Assembly (NCBI RefSeq): GCF_028640845.1 | Contig: NC_080539.1 | Span: 301,768,516-301,832,515 of the forward strand | DNA length: 64,000 nt | Reading direction: 5' to 3' | DNA from: Ahaetulla prasina | Taxonomy: Eukaryota > Chordata > Lepidosauria > Squamata > Colubridae | In this document: one piece after another, positions 45,581 through 56,478 of the stretch | Layout: every line of letters begins with the position of its first letter | How positions within the stretch are numbered: position 1 is the stretch's first letter | Translations under genes and position numbers: made by a program | The notes under the pieces: generated by a model | What the model saw: the letters and a program-made list of their open reading frames with translations, nothing else | Told to the model about the DNA's origin: nothing | The model's database searches: none

Positions 45581-46091
45581 AAGACACTTCCAATTTTACA
45601 CGGGAGAAAACCCGAACAACCAAAGACCTACATATATATAACACGAGGAATGACACCAGACCCACACTCACAAGGTCCACACAGGATGTCACCACCGCAC
45701 ATCCACCCAGAAAGCAGACCCAAACCCACACTGATCATGACGCACGACCAAGGACCAGAAGCCAGACCGCAGCTGCAACATTAGCCATTTCAAACCCCTC
45801 CAATCCATTCATGCAGCAGACTGACACCCACTATGAAGATGTAGCACGACCACAAAGCCAAACAACAGCTATGCAGCTCACCAGCTCAAATCCCCCTGCA
45901 GCACAGACTAGACTGAGCACAACCAAGCCCCCACCAACACATGACACACCCCCAGCCAATCAGAGCACAGAAAACCCCCATTCAATCAGAGCACAGCCAA
46001 GCTCCCACCCAATCAGTTCAACCCCCCACTAGCAGTTAAAAGGAAGAAACAGCTGTGATCACACATTGCTCTCAGAAGCACGAAGCTGAAG

Positions 46092-46129
46092 CCTGAAGAT
46101 GACGAATGAGACTTCGTCGAAACGTCGCC
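46092..46129 (+). ncRNA. Hammerhead-ribozyme-like core (reference copy)
   Basis: Reads CCTGAAGA, T, GACGAA (stem II), TGAGAC loop, TTCGTC (stem II), GAAAC, GTCGCC. CUGANGA and GAAA around a helix are the two conserved boxes of hammerhead ribozymes, which are known in Penelope-like retroelements. The extra U before stem II is atypical, and I did not establish the partner strand carrying the cleavage triplet, so self-cleavage is unproven. Confidence 0.5.
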
Positions 46130-46213
46130 AAGACACTTCCAATTTTACACAGGAGAAAACCCGAACAACCAAAGACCTACATACAAACACCCGTGAAAAC
46201 CTCAGAAAACAAA

Positions 46214-47784
<1,571 letters not shown>

Positions 47785-48098
47785 TTCGCTCTGGAACGAA
47801 CTTCCCCCTGGTTTACGTCAAGTGTCTGATCTTCGGACTTTTCGCCGTGAGCTGAAAACGCACCTATTTATTCAAGCGGGACTGGCTTAAAAGTTTTATT
47901 AAATTTTAATTGAGGTATTTATATTTTAAGGTTTGTTAATTGTTTTAAATTTTCGGCCACCCTATAATATGTCTTGTTTTAATCTTGTTTTTAATGTGTA
48001 TATTGTGTATTTTAAATGGCTGTACACCGCCCTGAGTCCTTCGGGAGAAGGGCGGTATAAAAATCAAATTAAATAAATAAATAAATAAAATAAATAAG
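47785..48098 (+). mobile_element. L2 LINE 3' end
   Basis: Starts in C-terminal coding DNA ('ctctggaacgaacttccccctgg' ... 'gccgtgagctgaaaacgcacc'), then the 3' UTR, hairpin 'ccgccctgagtccttcggg', GGGCGGTATAAAAATC and (AAAT)n. 5'-truncated. Confidence 0.85.
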
Positions 48099-49700
48099 AG
48101 GAAAGCTAACCCTGCTGCATGATTCCAAAAGCCTCTGCATCTAAAACCAGGGATTAAAAATTAGAGAACAAACTTCTATCTTTTACAAATAAATTAATAT
48201 TATTATTTTTTCTTTAATTACAATAGCTCCAATTTGAAGGCTGGTGCAACCAACTCTTTCTGGAAATATATTGTTCAAGTAAACAATCTGAACCGGGATT
48301 GTTTTGTACAGTGAGATCTGCAAATAGTGAAAAGAAAACCCTCAGTGTCAGCTGTGACAATGTTAATAATGGCGGCCATCTTGCCTTTTTTTGCCTACCT
48401 CCACAGATAGATACCCTTAGTTTTGCTTCATATTTTAATCTTGCTGCAGAGAACAGAGCAGATGATCATTAAAAATGAAATGACAGCAGCTCTTTTGCAA
48501 TTGGAGGGACCGAGAAGAATTGAGAGAATTAAATGGAACTTACTTTTTGTCATCCATTTTCACTTATTCTATTTTAAAAAGCATATATTCTTCATTCTTT
48601 GTAGTAGATCTATCTGCAGCTGATACTTAGTATCCCAGAGACATGTTGATTTGGAAATATTTTGAAGGAATAGGGTTGCAGGATGATGAATTTCATGATA
48701 CACACTTTGTAATGCAAGCTTTAAATTGTTTGCTTGAACAATATAGTCCCAAAAAGAGTTGATTGCATCATTTACAAACCACCACAGGTTAGACTTTGAG
48801 AGCCTGACTTCTTTGGGGGATGTGATTTTGAATATTTTTTTGGCACTGAGTTTTACAATCCAGTATTTTGTTTTCTGACGTGAAAAAATCCAGCCACTGA
48901 ATGTGGAGATCGTCAGATTTATCTGTGGGCCAGACTTTGTTCTTTTCTCTTGGTCTATGTGGAAAAAAACCAAGGCCACTGATAAATTACCCCTCTCTGT
49001 CTCCGAGCAGTGCTCTTTGAACAACCTGTAAAGTTTCATTACTTATGTGAACCCAAGAGTGTTCTTAAAAGTTAATCAACTTGAGAGTCCCTGAGAATAT
49101 ACATTATTCATAGGCGAATATTTATTTTGATTATATTGATTTTTCCTCCACTAAAAGTTAAAAGTTAAGTATTTTTATCTGCAGGCCTTAGGATATGCTG
49201 ATGTATGACCCCTTCTATACTGGTTTTTATTAGACTGGGGAAATCAATACATCCTGAGCTTAATGGTTTTAGAATGGAGCCGAAATCAGCAAATAGCTTC
49301 TTCGACTACAGTTGTAATATATGAAAGTTTGAACGTAGATAGCGTCATTCTGCAATTTGAGATTTGATTAGTATTTTCAGATGCTTAGAATTTTAAAAAC
49401 TAGATGTTTTCAAAGTATGCAGATACACCTTCCTTTTTTATATATGCTCTCATACTAGATGTCAGGCCTGACACTAGAAAGTTTTGTAATTGTTGTTGGC
49501 CTGAACTTTATATTAGAGGCTAGACTAGGCCCCTAGATTGCATTCCCTTGAGGGAGGGTATTATATCAAGTAAGATGTTATAATAGCTATTGATCAATAG
49601 GAGGTAGTACACTACAGTAGTATGGAGCCCCAATAAGGATAAGTGCCCTCCTCCTGCTCAGTAGTTAAAGTAACATATTTTCAACAGGAATATCAAATAA
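48099..49700. other. Repeat-free interval containing one long unexplained ORF
   Basis: No interspersed repeat recognised across 1.6 kb; see the ORF at 48569-49039. Confidence 0.5.
48569..49039 (-). CDS. Unexplained 156-codon ORF, hypothetical
   Basis: Longest ORF outside repeats. It starts MKLYRLFKEHCSETERGNLS, has an aromatic/basic middle (SGWIFSRQKTKYWIVKLSAK) and a helical-looking stretch (WWFVNDAINSFWDYIVQANN). No signal peptide or membrane segment, and I recognise no family. Composition is unlike the simple-sequence ORFs nearby, but a frame of this length is only moderately unlikely by chance in ~128,000 codon positions. It could be a chance ORF, a decayed pseudogene or an old viral or transposon remnant. 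Confidence 0.2.
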   Translation of the reverse strand: MKLYRLFKEHCSETERGNLSVALVFFHIDQEKRTKSGPQINLTISTFSGWIFSRQKTKYWIVKLSAKKIFKITSPKEVRLSKSNLWWFVNDAINSFWDYIVQANNLKLALQSVYHEIHHPATLFLQNISKSTCLWDTKYQLQIDLLQRMKNICFLK

Positions 49701-49705
49701 CAATA

Positions 49706-50094
49706 CAGGTACTCCTCGACTTACAACAGTTTATTGTTATTCAAAGTTACAACAGCACCGAAAAAATGACTTATGACTGTTTTTCAGTTATGAACTTTCC
49801 AGCATCCTCATGAACATGTGATCAAAATTCAGACGCTTGACAACTGGTTCATACTTATGACCATTGCTGTGTCCCAAGATCATGTGATCCCCTTTTGCGA
49901 CCTTCTGACAAGCAAAGTCAATGAGGAAGGCAAGATTCACTTAACAACCTAGTTACTAACTTATCAATTGCAGTAATTCACTTAACAACTGAGGCAAGAA
50001 AGGTTGTAAAATGGGACAAAGTTAACTTAATAAATGTCTCATTTGATAACAGCAATTTTGGGCTCAATTTTGGTCGTAAGTCAAGGACTACCTG
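49706..50094. mobile_element. TA-flanked MITE, 389 bp (Tc1/mariner-like)
   Basis: Ends CAGGTACTCCTCGACTTAC and GTAAGTCAAGGACTACCTG are inverted repeats (17 of 19 match). TA lies on both sides (49704-49705, 50095-50096), fitting a TA target duplication. The interior repeats 'cacttaacaac' words. No ORF. Older copies at 34175, 42680 and 57800. Confidence 0.75.
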
Positions 50095-50202
50095 TATATG
50101 TCACTCTTATGCAATTTAATGATCTTTAGGAATTTCTCCACAAATTTTGGGACTTGTGCTCCCCACATTTCTTGAAGCCCCAATTTGGGCACAGTTTATG
50201 TA

Positions 50203-50688
50203 TCGTATTTTTCAGAGTATAAGGCGCACCGGAGTATAAGATGCGCCTTAGTTTTTGGGGAGGAAAATAGGGAAAAACAATTCTGCCTACCAGGTATTCA
50301 TCTGGCTAGTGTCCTTAGTCTGGTCAGCTTCAGCACATTAGTTCACTGGTTTTGAGCACGCGCACACCCGTGCGCCAGGTTAAAGATGAAAAAACAGCTG
50401 ATCATCGAAGAGAGAAGCAATGAGAAAAGCAGGCGAAGCGCAGAAGATCACTTCACTCGCTAGCGCCTTGTTAGGGCTGAAAATCAGCTTCTAAAGCACA
50501 GATGATCATGGGAGAGAGAAGCACTGAGAAAACCAGGTGAAGGATGGCAGATTGCTTCACTCGCTAGTGTCTCATTAGGGCTGAAAAAAAGCTTTGAAAA
50601 AGCTACAGTTGGAGTACAAGATGCACCCAAATTTTCAGCCTTTTTTAGGTGGGGGGAAGTGTGTCTTATACTCCGAAAAATACAGTAA
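50203..50688. mobile_element. DNA-transposon MITE, CGTATTTTTC termini
   Basis: Left end TCGTATTTTTCAGAGTATAA and right end TTATACTCCGAAAAATACAG are inverted repeats. TTTATGTA occurs before (50195-50202) and after (50689-50696), compatible with an 8-bp duplication. Two internal half-copies of 'gagagaagcaatgagaaaa' and 'cttcactcgctag' (50409-50465, 50514-50570) show internal duplication. Confidence 0.7.
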
Positions 50689-50696
50689 TTTATGTA

Positions 50697-52104
50697 ATGA
50701 ATGAATGAATGAATAATTTAATTTCTATACCGCCCTTCTCCCGAAGGACTCAGGGCGGTTTACAGCCAGGTAAAAGCACAATAAAAACATATAATATACA
50801 GCTAAAACCGATTTTTAAAAACCTATTCAATTTGGCCCATTAATTAAAATACACATTAAAACCATAAAAAACCCCATTAAAATTACTAATAGTTTTTAGT
50901 TTTATGCCAGTCCTGCATGGAAGAATAAGTACGTCTTCAGCTCGCGGTGAAAGGTCCGGAGGTCAGGGAGCTGTCGAAGTCCTGGGGGAAGCTCATTCCA
51001 GAGGGTAGGTGCCCCCACAGAGAAGGCTCTCCCCCTGGGGGTCACCAGCCGACATTGTTTGGCTGACGGCACCCTGAGGAGGCCCTCCCTATGGGAGCTC
51101 ACGGGTCGATGGGAGGCAAATGGTGGCAGCAGGCGGTCCCGTAAATACCCCGGTCCTAAGCCATGGAGCGCTTTAAAGGTGGTGACCAACACCTTGAATT
51201 GCACCCGGAAGACCACAGGCAGCCAATGCAGCTTGTGCAGGAGAAGTGTTATATGGGAGCCACGAGTAGCTCCCTCTATCACCTGCGCAGCCGCATTCTG
51301 GACCAGCTGGAGCCTCCGGGTGCTCTTCAAGGGGAGCCCCATATAGAGAGCGTTACAGTAGTCCAGGCGAGAAATGACGAGGGCATGAGTGACCGTGCAT
51401 AAGGAATCCTGGTCTAGAAAGGGGCGCAACTGGCGGATCAGGCGAACCTGATAAAAAGCTCTCCTGGAGACGGTCGTCAGATGTTCTTCAAAGGACAAAC
51501 CGTCCATCCAGGAGAATGCCTAAGTTGCGGACCCTCTCCATTGGGGCCAATGACTCGGCCCCAACAGTCAGCAGCGGCTGCAGCTGACTGTACCGGGATG
51601 CCGGCATCCACAGCCACTCAGTCTTGGAGGGGTTGAGTTTAAGCCTGTTCTTCCCCATCCAGATCCGCACGGCCTCCAGACACCGGGACAACACTTCGAC
51701 AGCTTCATTGGGGTGGTTAGGGGTGGAAATGTACAGCTCAGTATCATCAGCGTATAGCTGGTACCTCACCCCAGAACCACGGATGATCTCACCCAGCGGC
51801 TTCATATAGATGTTGAACAGGAGAGGCAAGAGAACCGACCCATGTGGCACCCCACACATGAGGCGCCTTACGGTTGATCTCTGCCCCCCTGCCAACACCG
51901 TCTGTGACCGGCCAGAGAGATAGGAGGAGAACCACCGAAAAACTCCCCAACCATCGCAGCAGGATACCATGGTCAATGGTATCAAAAGCCGCTGAGAGAT
52001 CCAAAAGGACCAGGGCAGAGGAATAACCCCTGTCCCGAGCCCTCCAGAGATCATCAACCAACGCGACGAAAGCCGTCTCCGTGCTGTACCCAGGCCGGAA
52101 TGTA
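50697..52104 (-). pseudogene. L2 LINE, 5'-truncated; RT to C-terminus, frameshifted
   Basis: Largest LINE in the window. On the minus strand it opens in the RT domain: FRPGYSTETAFVALVDDLWR and LVLLDLSAAFDTIDHGILL in one frame (to 51789), then a shift to a second frame holding CGVPHGSVLLPLLFNIYMKP and the catalytic box QLYADDTELY (about 51735), then a third open piece (50902-51507, 201 codons) with RLDYCNALYMGLPLKSTRRL and the C-terminal end ...FHAGLA. The 3' UTR, hairpin and (ATTC)n tail follow. The usual Gln of GVPQGS is His here. Two frameshifts make it non-autonomous. YADDT and the C-terminal module place it in the L2 clade. Confidence 0.9.
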
Positions 52105-52640
52105 ATAATGTTGTCACTGATAACAATCCAGAGCACTTCACATGTTGTTCAAGCAGTTTTATTTGGTACTAATAGACAGACTGGTAATAAAATATGCATA
52201 GGAAAGCAAGCAAACATCAGTGAACATTGAGAACCCAATGAAAATAGAAATAAAATGAAAGAACAAGTGTAAAGGAAAAGTGCAAGTGCTTTATTAAAAT
52301 GCATCAGAATATAAATTAATATTGACAGAATGAAATGGAAAGTTGATATAAGGTTGATATAAGGTTCTTGGAACAGAGTGAAAAGAAATATGTTACAAAG
52401 CGCCACCGTGCTAAAAGAAATTATGAGAAAGTTGGAATAATGTAATGATGAAATGAAGAGTGTTGTGGATGGAAATAAAGTATGCAAGATCATGACTGCG
52501 GCAAAAAAGCACTAAAGAAAGCTATAGTATAATGTGTATCTCCAAAAATATAGTTGCAGAAGATATTATCAAAAAAGGGGAGGAACAGTTAATCTTAAAA
52601 AATTGTGATTAATTGATGGAAATTTAAAAAAAAAAGTTTT
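52105..52640. other. No recognised feature
   Basis: A-rich/GAA-rich sequence; 'ttgatataaggttgatataagg' is a 12-bp tandem repeat at about 52343-52367. No family recognised. Confidence 0.45.
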
Positions 52641-52649
52641 GCAAGAGTG

Positions 52650-52800
52650 GTGTCCTTGGTGGTTTCTGAGATTAGTGGTTTTCTTGCAGATGTTTCATTC
52701 CCAAATTAGGAAGTATCATCAGTGCTGTTACCTAGTTTGAGAATGAAACATTTGCAAGAAAACCACCAAGCTCAGAGAACATCAAGAACCTCAGTTCATC
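52650..52800. mobile_element. Palindromic Penelope-like fragment with second hammerhead-like core
   Basis: 'gttttcttgcagatgtttcattc' (52677) is answered by 'gaatgaaacatttgcaagaaaac' (52741), giving two head-to-head halves. On the minus strand the first half reads CTGATGATACTTCCTAATTT then GGGAATGAAACATC: CUGAUGA, a short helix and GAAA, as in hammerhead motifs. Family by motif only. Confidence 0.45.
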
Positions 52801-52915
52801 CCTGAGCTACACATATTCTCTGCTATTACTTTTGTATGTGGCTAAAGACATAAGATAGATTAGTGGCCAGAAAATAAAAGGTTAAAAAGTTCTGCTGAAG
52901 AGGAGTCTTGAAATA

Positions 52916-52917
<2 letters not shown>

Positions 52918-52969
<52 letters not shown>
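52918..52969 (+). repeat. (AC)n microsatellite
   Basis: About 26 AC units ending where the next MITE begins. Confidence 0.95.
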
Positions 52970-52972
<3 letters not shown>

Positions 52973-53272
52973 CAGTGGTGGGTTTCAATTTTTTTTACTA
53001 CCGGTTCTGTGGGCGTAGCTTTGTGGGTGTGGCATGGCTTTGTGGGCGTGGCTTTGTGGGCATGGCAGGGGAAGGATATTGTAAAATATCCATTCCCACC
53101 CCACTCCGGGGGAAGCTTCCTGCAAAATCCCATTTCCTCTCGATCAGCTGGGACTTGGGAGGCAGAGAATAGATGGGGGTGGGAGAATTTTTACTACCGG
53201 TTCTCCGAACTACTCAAAATTTCCACTACTGATTCTCCAGAACTGGTCAGAACCTGCTGAAACCCACCTCTG
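52973..53272 (-). mobile_element. hAT-like MITE, CAGGGGTGAAAT family
   Basis: Starts CAGTGGTGGGTTTCAATTTT and ends AACCTGCTGAAACCCACCTCTG, with GTGGGCGTGGCTTTGTGGG repeats inside. Flanks are simple repeats, so no duplication can be scored. Confidence 0.8.
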
Positions 53273-53276
53273 ATTG

Positions 53277-53376
53277 TATGTATGTATATATGTGTGTGTG
53301 TGTGTGTATGTATATATGTATGTATGTGTGTGTGTGTGTATGTATGTATGTATATATATATTTATTTATTTATTTA
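53277..53376 (+). repeat. (TGTA)/(TG)/(TTTA) compound microsatellite
   Basis: TGTATGTA and TGTGTG tracts to 53352, then TTTATTTA to 53376, directly before Penelope-like sequence. Confidence 0.9.
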
Positions 53377-53423
53377 TATTTGTTTTCTGAGGTTTTCGCG
53401 GGTGAATAACCCGAATAACCAAA

Positions 53424-53427
<4 letters not shown>

Positions 53428-53473
<46 letters not shown>

Positions 53474-53475
53474 AT
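53428..53475 (+). repeat. (TA)n between inverted Penelope-like ends
   Basis: About 24 TA units (one TT interruption) between a plus-oriented 'aataaccaaagac' scrap and the minus-oriented 3' end. Confidence 0.9.
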
Positions 53476-53558
53476 TTGTTTTCTGAGGTTTTCACGGGTG
53501 TTTGTATATAGGTCTTTGGTTGTTCGGGTTTTCTCCCGTGTAAGATTGGAAGTGTCTT

Positions 53559-53596
53559 GGCGACGTTTCGACGAAGTCTCATTCGTCATCTTCAGG
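53559..53596 (-). ncRNA. Hammerhead-ribozyme-like core, module A
   Basis: Identical on the minus strand to the reference core at 46092-46129 (CTGAAGA, GACGAA/TTCGTC, GAAAC, GTCGCC). Confidence 0.5.
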
Positions 53597-54142
53597 CTTC
53601 AACCGTGCTTCTGGGAGCAATGTGTGATCGCAGCTGTTTCTTCCTTTTAACTGCTAGTGGGGTTTGAACTGATTGGGTGGGAGCTTGGCTGTGCTCTGAT
53701 TGGATGGGGTTTTCTGTGCTCTGATTGGCTGGGGTGTGTCCTGTGTTGGTGGGGGCTTGGTTGTGCTCAGTCTAGTCTGTGCTGCAGGGGGATTTGAGCT
53801 GGTGAGCTGCATAGCTGTTGTTTGGCTTTGTGGTCGTGCTACATCTTCATAGTGGGTGTCAGTCTGCTGCATGAATGGATTGGAGGGGTTTGAAATGGCT
53901 AATGTTGCAGCTGCGGTCTGGCTTCTGGTCCTTGGTCGTGCTTCATGATCAGTGTGGGTTTGGGTCTGCTTTCTGGGTGGATGTGCGGTGGTGACATCCT
54001 GTGTGGACCTTGTGAGTGTGGGTCTGGTGTCATTCCTCGTGTTAGGGACTCGTTTGTCAATAAGGGCGGGTTTCCAAATGTATATATATATATAGGTCTT
54101 TGGTTGTTCGGGTTTTCTCCCGTGTAAGATTGGAAGTGTCTT

Positions 54143-54180
54143 GGCGACGTTTCGACGAAGTCTCATTCGTCATCTTCAGG
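54143..54180 (-). ncRNA. Hammerhead-ribozyme-like core, module B
   Basis: Identical to module A. Confidence 0.5.
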
Positions 54181-54699
54181 CTTCAACCGTGCTTCTGGGA
54201 GCAATGTGTGATCGCAGCTGTTTCTTCCTTTTAACTGCTAGTGGGGTTTGAACTGATTGGGTGGGAGCTTGGCTGTGCTCTGATTGGATGGGGTTTTCTG
54301 TGCTCTGATTGGCTGGGGGTGTGTCCTGTGTTGGTGGGGGCTTGGTTGTGCTCAGTCTAGTCTGTGCTGCAGGGGGATTTGAGCTGGTGAGCTGCATAGC
54401 TGTTGTTTGGCTTTGTGGTCGTGCTACATCTTCATAGTGGGTGTCAGTCTGCTGCATGAATGGATTGGAGGGGTTTGAAATGGCTAATGTTGCAGCTGCG
54501 GTCTGGCTTCTGGTCCTTGGTCGTGCTTCGTGATCAGTGTGGGTTTGGGTCTGCTTTCTGGGTGGATGTGCGGTGGTGACATCCTGTGTGGACCTTGTGA
54601 GTGTGGGTCTGGTGTCATTCCTCGTGTTAGGGACATATATATATATATGTAGGTCTTTGGTTATTCGGGTTTTCTCCCGCGTAAAATTGGAAGTGTCTT

Positions 54700-54737
54700 G
54701 GCGACGTTTCAACGAAGTCTCATTCCTCATCTTCAGG
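54700..54737 (-). ncRNA. Hammerhead-ribozyme-like core, module C (degenerate)
   Basis: Two changes place a mismatch and a wobble in stem II (GAGGAA opposite TTCGTT); likely inactive. Confidence 0.4.
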
Positions 54738-55287
54738 CTTCAGCTTCGTGCTTCTGGGAGCAATGTGTGATCGCAGCTGTTTCTTCCTTTTAACTGCTAG
54801 TGGGGGTTGAACTGATTGGGTGGGAGCTTGGCTGTGCTCTGATTGGATGGGGTTTTTTTGTGCTCTGATTGGATGGGGGTGTGTCCTGTGTTGGTGGGGG
54901 CTTGGTTGTGCTCAGTCTAGTCTGTGCTGCAGGGGGATTTGAGCTGGTGAGCTGCATAGCTGTTGTTTGGCTTTGTGGTCGTGCTACATCTTCATAGTGG
55001 GTGTCAGTCTGCTGCATGAATGGATTGGAGGGGTTTGAAATGGCTAATGTTGCAGCTGCGGTCTGGCTTCTGGTCCTTGGTCGTGCTTCATGATCAGTGT
55101 GGGTTTGGGTCTGCTTTCTGGGTGGATGTGCGGTGGTGACATCCTGTGTGGACCTTGTGAGTGTGGGTCTGGTGTCATTCCTCGTGTTAGGGACTCGTTT
55201 GTCAATAAGGGCGGGTTTCCAAATGTATATATATATATAGGTCTTTGGTTGTTCGGGTTTTCTCCCGTGTAAGATTGGAAGTGTCTT

Positions 55288-55325
55288 GGCGACGTTTCGA
55301 CGAAGTCTCATTCGTCATCTTCAGG
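55288..55325 (-). ncRNA. Hammerhead-ribozyme-like core, module D
   Basis: Identical to module A; the core attached to the GIY-YIG-bearing copy. Confidence 0.5.
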
Positions 55326-55501
55326 CTTCAGCTTCGTGCTTCTGGGAGCAATGTGTGATCGCAGCTGTTTCTTCCTTTTAACTGCTAGTGGGGGTTTGAA
55401 CTGATTGGGTGGGAGCTTGGCTGTGCTCTGATTGGATGGGGGTTTTTCTGTGCTCTGATTGGATGGGGGTGTGTCCTGTGTTGGTGGGGGCTTGGTTGTG
55501 C

Positions 55502-56353
55502 TCAGTCTAGTCTGTGCTGCAGGGGGATTTGAGCTACATCTTCATAGTGGGTGTCAGTCTGCTGCATGAATGGATTGGAGGGGTTTGAAATGGCTAATGT
55601 TGCAGCTGCGGTCTGGCTTCTGGTCCTTGGTCGTGCTTCATGATCCTGTGTGGACCTTGTGAGTGTGGGTCTGGTGTCATTCCTCGTGTTAGGGACTCGT
55701 TTGTCAATAAGGGCGGGTTTCCAAATGGCTGGTAGGCGGGAGGTGTCATCTCGTTTGTTCATGCTGTGTGGGCGTTTTTCTATCTCAATGGCTTCTCTGA
55801 TTATTCTGTTGTTAAAGTGTTCAGTTTTGGCGATAGTTCTGGTCTTTTTAAAGTCAATATCATGTCATGTGACTTTAAAGTGTTGGACCAGGGAAGAAGT
55901 TGGTTCCTCTTTTTTGAATGAGTTCTTGTGTTCTTCAATGCGTGCACTTATTCTTCTGTTGGTTTGTCCAATGTATGTGGTGGGGCAGGCGGTGCATGGG
56001 ATTTCATATACTCCTTGATTTTCTAACTCAATTTTGTCTTTGGGGTTTCTTAGGATGGTGGATATTTTTCTGTTTGTGCAGAATGCTGTCTTGATGTTGT
56101 GTTTGTGGAGGATCTTGCTGATTCTGTCTGTGGTGCCTTTTATATATGGGAGGAGGGCTGTGCCGTTTTCTTGTTCTCTGTCTTGGATTTTAGTGGGGGG
56201 TTCTTTTTGGATTAGCTTGGTAATCTTATTTGTTTGGAATCCTGGATGTCTTAGTCTACAGAAAACCCAATGGCTCCCTAGGACACACCATCTACCAGAA
56301 GAAAACACACACAAACCGCTATCTGCACGCACTCTCACACCACCACCCAGCAC
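55502..56353 (-). pseudogene. Penelope-like ORF: RT C-terminal linker, GIY-YIG endonuclease, tail
   Basis: The 162-codon ORF (55865-56353) becomes element sequence at residue 39 (FQTNKITKLIQKEPPTKIQD), preceded by out-of-context residues from the inversion. GVYEIPC lies at 114-120, CxxC at 120-123 and YIGQT at 127-131, the GIY-YIG core with its adjacent Cys pair; RISARIEEH follows at 134-142. In Penelope-like elements this domain nicks target DNA for target-primed reverse transcription. A TGA (about 55862-55864) interrupts it after HFKVT; the frame then resumes (HDIDFKK... and, 55502-55762, ...SRLPAIWKPALIDKRVPNTR...). Inverted RT plus nonsense codon make it non-functional. Confidence 0.85.
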
Positions 56354-56478
56354 AGATCAACTCCGTAGCCAAGACACTCATCTCCAGAACAAAATGCTTA
56401 GCTGATGAACAACACCTAAAACCCGAACTGGACACTCTCACTAACGTACTAACATCCAATGGATTCCAAACAAATAAG
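56243..56478 (+). pseudogene. Inverted Penelope-like RT C-terminal segment
   Basis: Plus-strand coding: LDVLVYRKPNGSLGHTIYQK, KTHTNRYLHALSHHHPAQIN and SVAKTLISRTKCLADEQHLK, ending at SNGFQTNK, the point where the minus-strand part begins. GGATTCCAAACAAATAAG is present in both orientations (56461-56478 plus; 56225-56242 minus). Confidence 0.85.

Larger units (their letters stand above)
45170..46213 (+). mobile_element. Penelope-like element, inverted plus two tandem partial units
   Basis: Three modules of one unit: a minus-oriented module (45170-about 45390), a plus module (about 45391-45645) and a second plus module (about 45646-46213). The termini (TTTGTTTTCTGAGGTTTTCA at the left, its complement at the right) make a ~215-bp inverted terminal structure. 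The last module encodes part of the Pro/Thr-rich tail found after GIY-YIG in the 53-56 kb copy (open 45550-46032: ...RNDTRPTLTRSTQDVTTAHP...). Each module has a CCAAT block and a hammerhead-like core. Both sides are TA repeats. No RT or GIY-YIG coding is present here. Confidence 0.75.
53377..56478 (-). mobile_element. Penelope-like element: tandem array with 5' inversion
   Basis: Read on the minus strand: an inverted RT segment (56243-56478, coding on the plus strand), the RT end, linker, GIY-YIG and tail (55240-56242), then three further 3' modules, C (54652-55225), B (54095-54634) and A (53475-54080), each separated by short TA runs (55226-55239, 54635-54650, 54081-54094). A small inverted 3' scrap with (TA)n lies at 53377-53475. 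A and B share CTTCAACCGTGCTTC near the core whereas C and D have CTTCAGCTTCGTGCTTC. Modules start at slightly different points of the same ~40 bp. One element of RT plus GIY-YIG with tandem 3' repeats matches the Penelope-like architecture. Confidence 0.85.

Noticed and set aside
51059..51402. Plus-strand ORFs of 79-95 codons
   Set aside because: Antisense shadows of the L2 ORF on the minus strand.
53377..55325. CRISPR array or satellite DNA made of ~560-bp units
   Set aside because: Units are retroelement 3' modules with coding tail and TA junctions, attached to a GIY-YIG/RT copy.
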